NCBI GenBank assembly: GCA_963920525.1 | Contig: OY986438.1 | Coordinates: 121,527,420 to 121,591,419 of the forward strand | DNA from: Dichetophora obliterata | Taxonomy: Eukaryota > Arthropoda > Insecta > Diptera > Sciomyzidae | Length of the DNA: 64,000 bases | Direction: 5' to 3' | Shown here: positions 23,464 to 34,860 of the stretch, piece after piece | Position numbering within the stretch: the first letter of the stretch is position 1 | Layout: every line of letters starts with the position of its first letter | The notes under the pieces: model-generated | Seen by the model: the letters and a program-made list of their open reading frames with translations, nothing else | Database searches by the model: none | Told to the model about the DNA's origin: nothing | Position numbers and translations under genes: made by a program

Positions 23464-25572
23464 CAGCCGTATTCATAAAAAGTTACAAGCCTCTTGTAAA
23501 CCCTTTGTAAGACACATGCCTAAAAAAATTATTCATAAACGTTCAATAACGAAAAAACCTTTTGTAACAGTTTCACAAATGAGAGAATTTTAAAATAGGA
23601 ACAGACCTTCTGTAAGCCTCCTACAAAGCCATTTTATATTTTAATGTTCTCAATTGAGAACAATCTTCTCATTTTGTGACAAACTAAAATGTCAACAAAC
23701 AAATAAATAAATTAAAATAATTGTTTTGTGATCATTGTTAATATATGGGTAGATAAAACTTCTTTTGCCAGTTTTTGAGCGGGTAGACAGTTTTCTAGTT
23801 TTTGCCTAAAAATAAATTTTTTTATTTAACCCAATTTTTCAAGTTTTTACGATAAAAACAATGCTTACTAGTTTTATGAATCAAATACAATACATAAAAT
23901 AAAGTGTATGTTACTACAAAATATAAGTAACATTTGAAGGCTGCTACTACTACTTTTCACGCTCTTTCAAAAATATATTTATGTGGTAGCGCTGTTGCTA
24001 TTATTGTTGCTTTCGTTGCTTCTGTTCTTTTGTCTCGATTTCCACTCTTCAAGTTTTGACGGTCAATTGGAAAATATATTTGAATATATATGCCTTGAAA
24101 ACTACACGGAAATTGATGTAAATGATTCCAAGTTTTTAAAAAATACCTAAAGACATTTATTTAGAAGCCGAGGTATATTCGGCTTTAAGTTCTACGCATA
24201 AATTATTCGAATCAGATGAAATAGATTTTAGAGAACATTGTTTAAAATTTTATATTGAGCTATGCAAATGTTTTTTACAAAACTTTGATTTTGGAAATGA
24301 TTTTCTAAAATGTGTCGAACTTTTAGTACTTACGAAAATTTTAAAAAAGCAAAATTTCACTACTTTCAATTTGCGTATTTTTCTACCTAATGTCATCCAT
24401 TCAGAAAAATTGCAAGAAATTGACTATGAGTGGCGTCACATTAATTTCAGTGATTTGAATTTACTGAATGAAAATAATATTGAAACGTTTTGGACAGCAA
24501 TTTTTGATCAGAAACGTGGAGATAATTCCGAAGTCTTTCCATTACTTAGAAAACTAGTTTATGTTGATTTAACGATACCTGCAGCAACAGCAAATGTAGA
24601 ACGTATTTTTTCACAAATAAATTTTAATAAAACTTGTGTTGATTTTATATGATTTAAATACAAATTCTAAATGTTTGATAGTTTTTAGGAAAAAACTTTA
24701 TTAATAAAACTAAAATCAGAAATAAATTAGAAATTCCCACCTTGTGTGGGATTTCTTGAACTAAAGGAAAAATGATTGGAATTGCACAAGTTTCAAAAAA
24801 TTATTAGAAATGATAAAAAAGTTCAATATAAATATGTATAAAAAATAATTTAATTTTTCAGATTTCATCGTCATTTCATAATTTGTGACTGTTCGATTTT
24901 TCTTAAACAGTATTTCCACTGCAAAATTTCACAAAAGTTTGATATAAAATTTATTTCTGATTTTGGGTTTATTACTGCAAATTTGAGAAAAAATGCTTTC
25001 TGCATTTGCTGGTGCTTCAGGAATCAATAAAACAGCATAAACAACTTTTCTTTGTAATGAAAAAACTTGGAATTATAACTAACAAATTTTTAAGTTTCTT
25101 AATAAATTGATAATTTAAATGATCTTTGTTTATGAATGCGATTGTTTTTGTTTTGTTTAAATATTAATATAATTTAAATACTTTATTTCGAATACAATAA
25201 TAAAAATTTTGTGCCTACTTTTTCTCAAAAAGATAAGTTTTTCTGAAAATTAAAGTTTTAAAAAATATGGCAACACTGTTTATTATTTAAAGATAAACAA
25301 AATTTTAAACAAATGTCTGTCAATATATCAAATGCACGAACCTATTTTTTTCTTTTTTAAATTTTTAAGCAAAATTTCATTCTATTTATCAAAGTCACAA
25401 ACGAAAATTACAACTGTTCCTATTTTAAAGCATCAGTATTTTCACTTCAACAACAAGACTCTTAAAACTCGTTTATGAATACAACGCTTTTGAAGAGTAT
25501 TTTTACTTTAAAAAGCATTTTAGCTAAAAAAAGTTTGAAAGCTGTTTTAAAATATTTTTATGAATACGGCTG
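23464..25572 (+). mobile_element. 2.1-kb hAT-like DNA transposon with CAGCCGTATTCATAAAA ends
   Basis: CAGCCGTATTCATAAAAA at 23464 is matched in inverted form by TTTTTATGAATACGGCTG ending at 25572. CAG...CTG ends are usual for hAT. Sub-terminal copies of TTCATAAACG or its complement lie near 23532 and 25468. The immediate flanks share only TTA on both sides rather than 8 bp, so the duplication may be mutated or be a 3-bp one. It encloses a transposase C-terminal fragment (24143-24652). Confidence 0.72.
24143..24652 (+). pseudogene. hAT transposase C-terminal region with dimerisation domain
   Basis: An uninterrupted frame of about 169 codons. It holds YLEAEVYSALSSTHKLFES, FREHCLKFYIELCKCFLQNF, then WRHINF, and near the end VFPLLRKLVYVDLTIPAATA followed by NVERIFSQINFNKT. 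The last segment is the hAT C-terminal dimerisation motif (IPxSxAxxERxFSxxNxxKT). The frame stops soon after, without the usual RNRL tail. No N-terminal zinc finger or catalytic aspartates are readable upstream, so this is a remnant within the 23464-25572 element. Confidence 0.82.
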
Positions 25573-25599
25573 TTAATCTTTATCAAAAAAAAAAAAAAA

Positions 25600-26720
25600 A
25601 TCGTAGGGTGTAGCTCATGGTTTTCGATGTTAGAAACGTTTAATTGAATTATGTGTCAAACTGAAACAATTTTTCCAAAGAAATGATATGTCATATGAAA
25701 TAGTATGAAAAATTAAAAAAATTACAAAAAAAAAAAAATCGCTTGGCCAATTTTGTGAGCAAAAATTTAATGTTTTAGAGGTTTTTGAAAACAATATAAT
25801 ACATTGAATTGGTGAGGTAACGATAAATATTTTCTTATTTCTTTAAAGTTATTTAATTGAACTTTTAGACAAAGAAAATTTTATGAAAATCGATTGGAAA
25901 ATGGCTGAGATATTTGCTTGCAAAATAAAAACTTGAAATTTCGATCGATTTTTTGTCTCATTCTGATGGCCTTGTTTCAAGGAAATACGTTGTACTGAGA
26001 AAATCTTCATTTTTCGAGATATCTCAATAATTTTGATGTCATTATAACAGGAATTTTTTTAAACATACTATCCTTAAAAGATATTGGCAAAACAGTTTTC
26101 GTATACCGTTATATATCTCAACCAACAAATTTTCATACAAAAATACGTTGTACTGAGAACATCTATAGTTTTCGAGATATCACAATAACTTTTTTGTCAA
26201 AAAAAAAGGAAATTTTTCAAAATTTGCTATTTGTGAGAAATTTCACCATTACATTATATATTCACATTTGTAACATAAAAAAATTGCTCATTATAGGGTA
26301 TTCGTAAGAGATGGCGAAAAGTGTCTGAAGTATTTTTTTGTACATGTTATCAATGTTATCAATTCCCTCTTACACAATGTTTTTCCATCTCTTACAGTTT
26401 AGCTTTCATTTAATAAATGCTATTTTTACGCTCATATTTCAGGTCGAAGGTCACCAATCTTAAATCCAAACATATTGCCCAAGGATTCTCTTCACCCAAG
26501 AGATTTCATCCGGTACCTCATTCACCATTCTAACTCTTCCTAGCTGTGAGATTTCTTACTAAAATTAATATAAACTTTAAACGCTAATATTTTGGGTCAA
26601 AGGTCATTAATTTAATATGGAACAAGATTTGGCACATCTATGGTGCAGTACCTTTCGAATGATAAACGTCTCATTCGCCTATTCTAAATTAAATATCAAA
26701 AAAGTGTACGACAACATACG
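25600..26720 (+). repeat. Dispersed repeat copy B
   Basis: The left part (GGTGTAGCTCATGGTTTTC... and AAATGATATGTC) resembles 29865-29960; the middle part resembles 21975-22240. It looks like the most complete of three copies of one family of at least 0.8 kb. No coding frame, no clear ends seen. It directly follows the hAT-like element. Confidence 0.62.
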
Positions 26721-26731
26721 ATGTTTGCGTA

Positions 26732-26830
26732 TCTATATTTCTCTACTATTATATAAAAGGCTACTCACGTATCTGCGACGACGCTAAACTTAAAAACTAC
26801 TGAACCGATTTGAAAAATTCTTTCACTACT
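26732..26830 (+). mobile_element. Helitron-like 5' terminus
   Basis: TCTATATTTCTCTACTATTA then TATAAAAGG, preceded by A, and 50 bases on AAAACTACTGAACCGATTT. Helitrons commonly start with TC after a host A and carry this CTACTATTATA plus ACTGAACCGATTT combination. No helicase gene is visible. A second such start lies at 27647. Confidence 0.55.
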
Positions 26831-26899
26831 TTCTTTCAATACTCTTTCAATACTCTCCTATTTTGAGTTTGAGCATGTTTAATGAGCGCTTTAAAGAGC

Positions 26900-27640
26900 A
26901 CACTGAAAACAACCCAGTGGTAAATGAACACATGACGTTACCAAGTATTTATTAAATACAAAGTAGCTGCGAGGCCTCCAGCACCTGTACACAATTCTGA
27001 ATTACATTTGTTCGGATATGACCACTTAATCACTGATGACATTTATCTTACACAGTAAACTGCTTTTTGCAGAAATCTTATAAGACTTTAGGTATTTTTT
27101 TTGTGCTCTGATTTATATTACAAAATTAAATAAATGTGTAGTGGATGGACTGTCAAAAGCAAACATACCAACTGACGGATAATGTAGAATACAGGTAAGC
27201 AGACGGACATTTAAAAATGCAGACGAATAGACGAAATGGAACAAAAACTGACATATCAATTTACAGTAAGGTGGAGCAAAAATTATTTGTTTTTTGCAAA
27301 TTTTATTATGCCCGGCCGCGGTAAAGTTGAGAATGAATGCTTAACTTATTATAAAGTGTGTGCGCATTAGTTAATAGGTATTGTTAAGAGATTGTTAAGA
27401 TTAGTTAATAGGTATTGTTAAAGTACTGCTAGATGTTGTGTCAGAAAATTCATTAGTAAAATCTTTAAACTTAAATTATTGGAACTATGTATAGCCCAAA
27501 ACTTCTTATTTTAAAACATGATTTTAGAAAATTATAAGTCTTTTTAAAACTTTTTATTTGCGTTAAATAAAAATAAATTAAAATTTTGCTTATTATATGA
27601 ATCGAAAATAGATTGCTCAGAGAAAATACTATCGGAATAT
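26900..27640. other. Sequence between two Helitron-like starts
   Basis: AT-rich, with TTAGTTAATAGGTATTGTTA repeated about 30 bases apart near 27366-27420. No gene recognised. Confidence 0.4.
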
Positions 27641-28096
27641 AGTATATCTATATCTTTACTATTATATAAAATAAAATTTACAACCAGGCTCGGTAACCGC
27701 TGAAGCGATTATTTTTTGATAATTATTTATATTAATTCTTTGATTACAATTTGATAATTTTTTTAATTCTTTGTTTATTCAATTTCTATGATAGTTTTCA
27801 GTGTCATAGCTTACTAAGTTTTTCGAAAAGTCTATTCTTTAGTTATTACAAAATTAACGTATTTTATTTGATGCTTAGGGGCATGTCACACGGTGTCTGC
27901 TTGTCCATCAAACATTGGAATTTTCGCCATTTTTTTCCTCTCTCTCATTGTTTTGTCTACGGCATGCTACACGTTGTTTTCTGTTCGATAATGGCGGAAG
28001 CTAAATTTACTACGTTTTTGCTACCATTTCGTGCAGGTAATGCTCCTTTATGCAATCGATTCAATAAAACGGCTACCCTCTATAGGTTGCTTATAA

Positions 28097-28318
28097 GTGG
28101 TTTTATTCGCATTTAAAATTGATGGGTTAAATTCTGATCTCCGGGGTTTAAAATTAATTATGTATGCAGGAAGTGTATCCACATATATAGATGACAACGA
28201 TATGGTCACAATAAAAACAATTGTTGAGTTGATGAAACTCTGGATGGAATTAAAAAAAGTGAAAAAAGATCCTGCTGGATTAAGCCATGGAGAATTGGCA
28301 GACATAAGAAAGGGATGA
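28097..28318 (+). CDS. Short open frame of unknown nature inside the Helitron-like region
   Basis: 73 codons from a GTG/TTG-type position. The later part (MKLWMELKKVKKDPAGLSHG, then ELADIRKG) has a protein-like mix of charged residues and fairly normal codons. No family recognised and no splice sites assigned with confidence. It could be a captured exon or a chance frame. Confidence 0.2.
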   Translation: MVLFAFKIDGLNSDLRGLKLIMYAGSVSTYIDDNDMVTIKTIVELMKLWMELKKVKKDPAGLSHGELADIRKG

Positions 28319-29384
28319 TAAATTTATCAAAGGAGCTAAGATTCACTGATGATAAAGCATTTACAATTTTTTTAAGGATATCTCACAAAGCCGGTTGGCT
28401 TTGAAATTCATTTATGAACATTTCAGTAATATTTCTACTCCAATTAATAGCTATAACCTTATCTCTTAGAATATTGTAAATTTTAACGATTTAACCGATA
28501 TTACAAGATATATGTATATATAAACAGTTTATTTGTTAATTACGCGGCTGTAATGTATGACTAGCTTGAGTTATACCATCAGTAAATCTACTGCTCACAT
28601 TTTCTCTTGACGATTGTCCTAAAATACAAGGGTGAAAGAGACAACTGCAGCTGTACATACAAGCTCTAAAAATTCTATATACAATGACGTGTTACTTTCA
28701 TATATGCAATGGAATAGTTTATAAATGGAAAATATAGTTAGAAAATGTATACATTTTTATAAATAACATCATATGCACATTTTACGTTCATATTTTTAAT
28801 GTTAAAAAATATACAATCACTAAAAAAACAATATATATTAAATCATTAATATTACATTCACAACAATCACTAATAATATTCAGCTGTTCAGTTGAATCCA
28901 TTTGCTGCAGCTAGCCGGGCTGCATTTTGCATGTTCGTTAAGTATTCTTCTTATTTTTATAAATAAATACCATTCAAGCCATGTATAGCCATGTATAGCA
29001 GCGTACAATTCAATACTAAACAACAAACTTCGCATTACTGATGAATTCAAATAGTACATTTCCTACTGCAGTGCAGTTTTATTACTACTAAACATAAAAA
29101 AACATCAAGAAAATGCAACCGTTGTCCAAATTGTTTTCAGCTTTGGGCCGTGAACATTTTTGTCGGTTGCCTGGAAATTTTTTGATGAGTGAGAAGCTCT
29201 CTCAATTTCCAGTTTTTTCTTTTACCCGCGAAAACAACAACAAATTTGTCCGTGTCCGCTGTGTGTGGCATGCACCTTACTTTCAACAAACAGCACAACA
29301 CAACAGCAAAAAAAGGTTTCCTCTCTTTATTGCGGGAGCTTCTCTAAATATCACACGAAACGGTTTCGGTAATACTGCGTTTAA

Positions 29385-29753
29385 ATTGGGCCAAATGACT
29401 CATTTGGAATCAGTCATTTAAAAGTGCTTACATTGGTTTTTTTTGCGAAAGTATCTTATTTCGTTTGACTACTGATTCTTTGTTTTGTTTTTGCTGGTTG
29501 ATATTGATGATGATTCACGTGTATAAAATGATTTGTTGTTTGACGTTTTCCTTTGTTTTTAGTGTGTTCGGTGTTTTTTTATTCATTATTGATTGAATGC
29601 GTTCGAAATAGTTTGCAACAAGTTTTAAGAATGTATCCAATCTTATTCAATTGTTTTTAATGAGTTGAATTGCAGCTTATAATTTGTATGGGAAATTAAA
29701 TAACTTCGTTTCTCATTTAGCTGAATGGGCTGAAATGAGTCATTTGACCCAAT
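29385..29753. mobile_element. Possible 369-bp MITE with ATTGGGYCAAATGACTCATT ends
   Basis: ATTGGGCCAAATGACTCATT at 29385 is matched in inverted form by AATGAGTCATTTGACCCAAT ending at 29753, with one mismatch in 20. No convincing target duplication. The interior is non-coding. Confidence 0.6.
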
Positions 29754-29859
29754 GTTGTATATGTTGTATCTTATGTAGTATAAGAAATTTTTTTTCACAG
29801 ATATTATTGTTTGGTACAATGTAAAAAATATAGTTACATTTTGAAATATAAAATTTTAT

Positions 29860-30460
29860 CTAAAAAATAATTGGGGGTGGTAGCTCATGATTTTTAATAA
29901 TAGAAACTGTTTATTGAATTTTGTGTCAAAATAAAGTTATTTCTTTAGATAAATGATATGTACTTAAGAGTGTGGAAAATGGAAATTGAAAAAAATTGAG
30001 CACAAATTGAATATTTTAAAAATTTTGTGAAAACAATATAAAACATTGAATTGGTGAAGTAACGTTTAATCTTTACTCATTTCTCCAAATTCACTTAATT
30101 GACCTTTCAGACAATTTCCTTTGATGAACATCGATTTAAAAATGGCGGATATGTTTGCTTACAGTTCAAAAATTGAAAATTCAATCGGTTTTTTCTCATT
30201 CTAAGGCTAAAAAATTTTTTATATTGAGAAAATCTGTAGTTTTCAAGATTTCGAAATAATAATGGTAAATAATATTGATGACATAATAACGGGAATTTTT
30301 TCGATATACTAGATACACGAAATATTTTCAAAAAATCTTTCTGTTACCGTTATTTTTATTAACCAACGACTTTTCATAAAAAATGCGTTTTACTGACAAA
30401 ATCGATATTTTATCGAGATATAGCCAAAAGTGTGATGTAATTATAATGAAAATATTTTGT
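29860..30460 (+). repeat. Dispersed repeat copy C
   Basis: GGTGGTAGCTCATGATTTTTA, GTTTATTGAATTTTGTGTCA and AACATTGAATTGGTGAAGTA match 25605-25820 in order. Later words (TGTAGTTTTCAAGAT, TCGAGATA) match the middle of copy B. More diverged than copies A and B. Confidence 0.62.
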
Positions 30461-31734
30461 AAATAAGAAGAATACATTCATGTTCACAATATAAGTAAAA
30501 AACATTTCATTATACAAATTCTTTATAATCCTATTATGCAGGACTTATTAAAAATCAAAATATAGAACATTTTTTTCACCATAACAATTACTGTTTAAAG
30601 TAGGTAATTCAAATTAAGTAAAGTCATTTTTTAATAATTATTAAATTTTTTATTATTAACCAAACACAGTTATTTTTATATTTTGCTTTTAAAGATACAA
30701 AAAAAAAATACTTTAATATTAAGATTTCAAATTACTACATGGTATCAGGCCTGTAGCCAGACCAAGAATACAGCGGGGGCAAGCATCAATTTTTTGGGGG
30801 GGGGGAATTTTTGTTTTTTCATTTAAATAAAAAAAAAACAATTTTTTAACATGTGAAATGAATACATTGCACATATTTATTAAAAAACAGTTAACTTTAT
30901 AATATTTACATGGATATGAGATTAAAACATAAGAAATAATATAAAAATTAATCCAGGACTTTGTAATAAAATGAAGGTCAAAATACAAGATTTATTTAAA
31001 GTGGCTAGAAATATAAGAAAGAGTAGCGATATGGGCTAACATATGTATAATAGCGCATTCTTTTCTGGTAAAAATTCTACATTTTTTCTGACCTCTTCAA
31101 GAGTTCTGCATTTTTTCCGATCTTTTCTAAAAAAATGTTGACCTCAAATAAATCGTGACCTCAAAATAAATCAAAATAAATCGTGTTCTTTTCTCGAAAA
31201 TTCTGACCGCAAAAGTATAACAAATGCAAAATTTTCTGACTTGTAAAATTCGGCGGTTCTGCATTCTGTTTTCTAGTAATACCAACATAAAAACAAAAAA
31301 AAACAATAATTTTGACAGTAATATTATATGCTATGACAATTGTGAGAAGCAAAATTTTCCAATTTTGAAAATTTTTTTAAATGAATCCAAAACAATTTTG
31401 AATAAAGTGGTAACTTTTAATAAAATTTAATAGCTTGATGAGTATTTCTTAAAAATTCCATGCAGTACCGCACTATACATAACCTCAATCGTAAATAAAT
31501 TGGAATTCAAAATAACAGTGCAGCCAATATCAAATGAAAAAAATGTTGCATTTTTTCCGTTCTTTTCTCAGCTCAAAAGAAGTCAACATTCTGTAAATTC
31601 AGGTCAGAATCTAAAAAATGTTGCATTCTGTGAGCTATAAGACATTTTTTAAGTAAAACAAATAAAAAAATTGAATTAACCCGCATCCGTCGTTTGCATC
31701 AAATTGATGCAAATTTTTTATTTATTTTTATATA

Positions 31735-32238
31735 CAGGGTCCGCCATCTAACGTTTTTTTTTTCAACTAGTGCTTATTTCGTGAATGGTAATACTTAGCT
31801 CATGTCTGATTTGACAGGTAATTAGTTTTATCCTTCCGCTGATATAAATACAACGCTGGGAAATATTGCGACATTACTTTGATAATGTTGCAGAATGTGT
31901 GCGAAAATTGCGTATGGATTTTGGAAGAAGAGAAGCACCGTTAGCTCCGTATGTTCGTTATATTGTGAAAAAAGTGAAAGAAATTGGCATCCTCATCGAT
32001 AAACCAAAGCGTGAAAAGTCAATAACACCCGAGAATATTGCTGCTGTGGCAGAAAGTGTGCGTGAAGCGCCATCAACATCAATTCACCGTCGTTCTCAAC
32101 AATTGAACATTTCGTCATTGAGACGAATTTTGCATGAAGACCTTGGTATGACGCCATACAAAGTCCAATTGGTTCAGGAGTTGAAGCCAACTGACCACCA
32201 AATGCGTTTAAAAAAAAAATGTTATTTGGCGGACCCTT
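31735..32238 (+). mobile_element. Internally deleted DD41D Tc1/mariner element
   Basis: About 504 bp, with ends AGGGTCCGCCATCTAACG and GTTATTTGGCGGACCCT and TA on both sides (31733-31734, 32239-32240). It matches the longer copy at 44361-45666, which lies in reverse orientation. The deletion removes everything between the end of the DNA-binding domain and the 3' terminal repeat, about 750 bp. Both junctions lie at A/T runs (GCGTTT followed by AAAAAAA). Confidence 0.9.
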
Positions 32239-32270
32239 TATTAAGAACAAACATGCATGTTTTGATTTAA
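31863..32270 (+). pseudogene. DD41D transposase, N-terminal DNA-binding part only
   Basis: Reads HYFDNVAECVRKLRMDFGRR, then APYVRYIVKKVKEIGILIDK, SLRRILHEDLGMTPYKVQLV and QELKPTDHQMR before running into the terminal repeat. These are the two helix-turn-helix regions of the family. The catalytic domain is deleted. The usual start (MVVYTLEQHWEILRHYF in the other copy) is damaged. It cannot be a transposase but retains the DNA-binding part, so if expressed it might bind the ends; that is speculation. Confidence 0.85.
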
Positions 32271-32804
32271 ATCTTTTGCTTTTTTAAATTTTTGCTAGAA
32301 TTAAGATTTGCAGTTTTTTCTTATTGTAAAATTAATAAACATTCATCATGCATAAAAAAATTTAAAAATTAAAAACGTTTCAATGAATTATATATTCTTT
32401 TTGTATCTGCATCAAATTGGTGCACAACGTGCTTTTCATTTCTAGAAAGTTCCTATGGATGCGGGTTAAAAAATTATTAAAACTCAAATCTTATTTTTAG
32501 CTAGCAAATGTTGGCGAACCAGTAGAAATTTGTAATTTTGTTAAACAAATTTCATATACATATTCAAGTCATGAATACGGTGAATGTGTATATTTTTTGT
32601 TATTTTAAACATAACTAATTTTAAAGAATTAACAAATATATCAACGAAATGCATATTAATTAATCATTTAAAGTTTTTCATTGCCTGATTTGGCCAGGGG
32701 GAAAACGGTTGTAGTGGGGGGCATTTTCCCCCTTTCCCCCTGGCTACAGGCCTGCATGGTATTAATATTTTTATCGCAGGCGAAGCAGCGGGTATTTGCT
32801 TGTT

Positions 32805-33960
32805 AATATATAAGATTTCCTAAATGTTTGCGTTTAATCTTAAAACGGTTTCTCCACAATTTTCATAAATTTAATCAAGGAGCTTTTTTATTTTCAAAAC
32901 AGCTTTTAGTCATACCTTTGCTCAGCAGCTTCTTCCAGCGGTTTATTACTTTTAACTTTTATGCAATTAAGCTTAGTTTTAACATGCTTTAAGCTTCATT
33001 TAAATAAATGGCTATGAACAAGATTGAGCAAGCAACTTTGGTGAGCAAATAAAAACAAAAACAGTGAACTATGCTCATAATGCTGCTAACGGTAAATTCG
33101 TGTTAGCACTGCCTATGAATAAATTTAAATTAAGTTGAAGTGGAAAAAACGTTTCCAACTTAAGTGTAACATAGTGTTAACAAGTTGTCGTTGTGGATAT
33201 CCTTGTTGTTGCAGTTGTTGTTGTAAAATGAAAAATTTAAATGCAAATTAATAACTTGGCGCTATGAGCACTCTAGAAGCTGTGTCTGACTGCCTCGTGC
33301 TCCAGTGCTACGCTGGTGCTTTCCAACATAAGCAGTGTCAACGTTGTCATAATCATGACCCACATATACGGGGGTGCTCACAGCCAGTTATGGGACACAT
33401 CCGTGTCAAACGCCACTGTTTGAAAGTTTTCAACAAAAGAACAAAGCCACAAAGAAAACGACAAAGACAGAGACGATAAAAAACACAACAATTGGCATAC
33501 GACGGAAGTGAGGACAAAACAAGTGGATGGACATGAATATGGCCGACGGTAATATGGCTGACATGCGCCATGTAAATTTCTCATATTTTTTTTCTTTTAT
33601 GTGCTTTGCTTGTTAGACGACGAAGAAGAAGCAGCAGCAGCAGTCAACGGATAGCTGATGGGCTTTTGTTCTATTGTATAAAGGCTTGCATACATTTAGG
33701 CGCTTGAAGTACATTCAAATGAATTGCTGCTATTTGTTTATTTGTTTAGCTTTTTTGCTGCTTTGTTTTCATGTTAAATTACCCGTTGACATCAGATCCT
33801 TTTGTGAACTCTTGTCCACAACATGGTTGAGTTAATTAAGTATGCATAATTATCTGTTCTGATTGTTTGTGACATATAAAATTGCTCGGAGCACGCAAGA
33901 AACCGCAATGATTTGCCAACGGATTATTTCTATTGCTTTGCTTTTGTTTATGTTGTCGTT
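32805..33960. other. Unique-looking upstream DNA of possible host gene
   Basis: Less repetitive than the rest of the window, with GTTGTTGTTGCAG-type trinucleotide stretches (33180-33230) and AGAAGAAGCAGCAGCAGCAG (33622-33641). The open frame at 33264-33479 is arginine-rich at its end (QRKRQRQRR) but has no family match I recognise. May be regulatory DNA. Confidence 0.35.
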
Positions 33961-33964
33961 TTAG

Positions 33965-34169
33965 TAAATAACCGCTAAAGACAACAGCCGGAACCACAAG
34001 AACCAACGCAGAATTGGCAGCATTCTCTTCAGTCTTTGCTGCCGCTGATGCTTCGTCCCGAAAGCGCGTTGTTGGTTATTCTAAAGAGAATTGTCGAATC
34101 GTTGAAGCGCCTAAAAGTACACGCGCAGCACACAAGTTTGTGTAAAGTTTGTTTGTGTCCAAAGTGGAG
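33965..34169 (+). promoter_or_regulatory. Candidate non-coding first exon or 5' UTR with donor site
   Basis: An island of higher GC in AT-rich DNA, rich in CAACGC, GCCGCTGATG and GCGCAGCAC-type words, ends at a strong donor (GGAG|GTAAGC, GT at 34170). It has no long frame, which suits a leader exon. It could feed the exon at 41575. An initiator-like TCAGTC lies at about 34030 without a TATA box. Tentative. Confidence 0.3.
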
Positions 34170-34860
34170 GTAAGCGTTGCTTTAGTTTCGTTTAAGCCAG
34201 AAACCGAAGCACTTGAAAGTAGTAGTAGTTAAATTTTCTTTTCAATTTTGCAAATAAATTTTGTCAGTGTTCCAAACTTGTGGCGAAAAAGTTAATCGAG
34301 TGTTAAGGGAGGGAAAAAGAAACAAAACAAAACAGTCGGGTTAAAAGTTCCAAACCTGAAATATTAGTTTGCTAGCTGCTTGGCAAGTTAGTTGTGTTAA
34401 ATTAAGAGTATCGTTAAATCTTAGCTGTTATTAGTCAAAAGTATAATGTGGCCTACTTTGTGGCTAGAACGACACAGTAAGCATTTTGTGAGTTATTGTT
34501 CAACATTTGTTTAATCGGCTAAAAAGTTGACCTTTATTGCAGTCTGTTTCACTTTGAACATTTATAAAAACTGAAATGTATGCTGGTTACAAATACAAAA
34601 CAAAACAATTCAAAATTTTTGATTGACCAAGATACAAAAGATCTTCCACATCAGTGGGCTTCATACTAAATAACATTGTTCAACAATTTTAAACCTTTGT
34701 AAAAGTTGCAGACTTCGTTCAAGGGATTCTGGTAGAACGACAAAGGACAATAAAATTTTATAAGTCTCCTTGGACAAAACAAGGTCTAAGGCGAACTTCT
34801 ACAAATTCTATAGAGAAAAAAATCAATTTCTTTTAACTGCATGCAAAAACTGCCTATTGA

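Larger units (their letters stand above)
31680..32465. mobile_element. piggyBac-like MITE with TTAA duplication, split by a DD41D element
   Basis: CCCGCATCC at 31680 and its inverse GGATGCGGG ending at 32465 are flanked by TTAA at 31676-31679 and 32466-32469. TTAA targets with ends starting CCC are typical of piggyBac. Sub-terminal GCATCAAATTGATGCA (31697-31712) is echoed by CTGCATCAAATTGGTGCA on the other side. Without the inner element it would be about 280 bp. Confidence 0.87.
30746..32754. mobile_element. 2.0-kb hAT element with perfect 8-bp target duplication
   Basis: CAGGCCTGTAGCCAG at 30746 and its inverse CTGGCTACAGGCCTG ending at 32754, flanked by CATGGTAT at 30738-30745 and 32755-32762. 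Tracts of G (30794-30804) and C (32728-32740) lie just inside the ends. It has no transposase of its own; 786 bp belong to a nested piggyBac-like MITE. The exact duplication suggests a fairly young insertion. Confidence 0.92.
27647..32802 (+). mobile_element. Possible Helitron, enlarged by a nested hAT element
   Basis: Starts TCTATATCTTTACTATTATA after a host A. A Helitron-style 3' end, GGCGAAGCAGCGGGTATTTG followed by CTTG and T, lies at 32779-32803 on the same strand. That terminus departs from the usual CTRR by one base. Subtracting the hAT copy at 30746-32754 leaves about 3.1 kb. No Rep/helicase frame is visible, so it would be non-autonomous. The pairing of these two ends is an inference. 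Confidence 0.4.

Noticed and set aside
29113..29421. 102-codon plus-strand frame starting MQPLSKLFSALGREHF
   Set aside because: No recognised family, its end overlaps a MITE terminus, and no splice or promoter signals support it.
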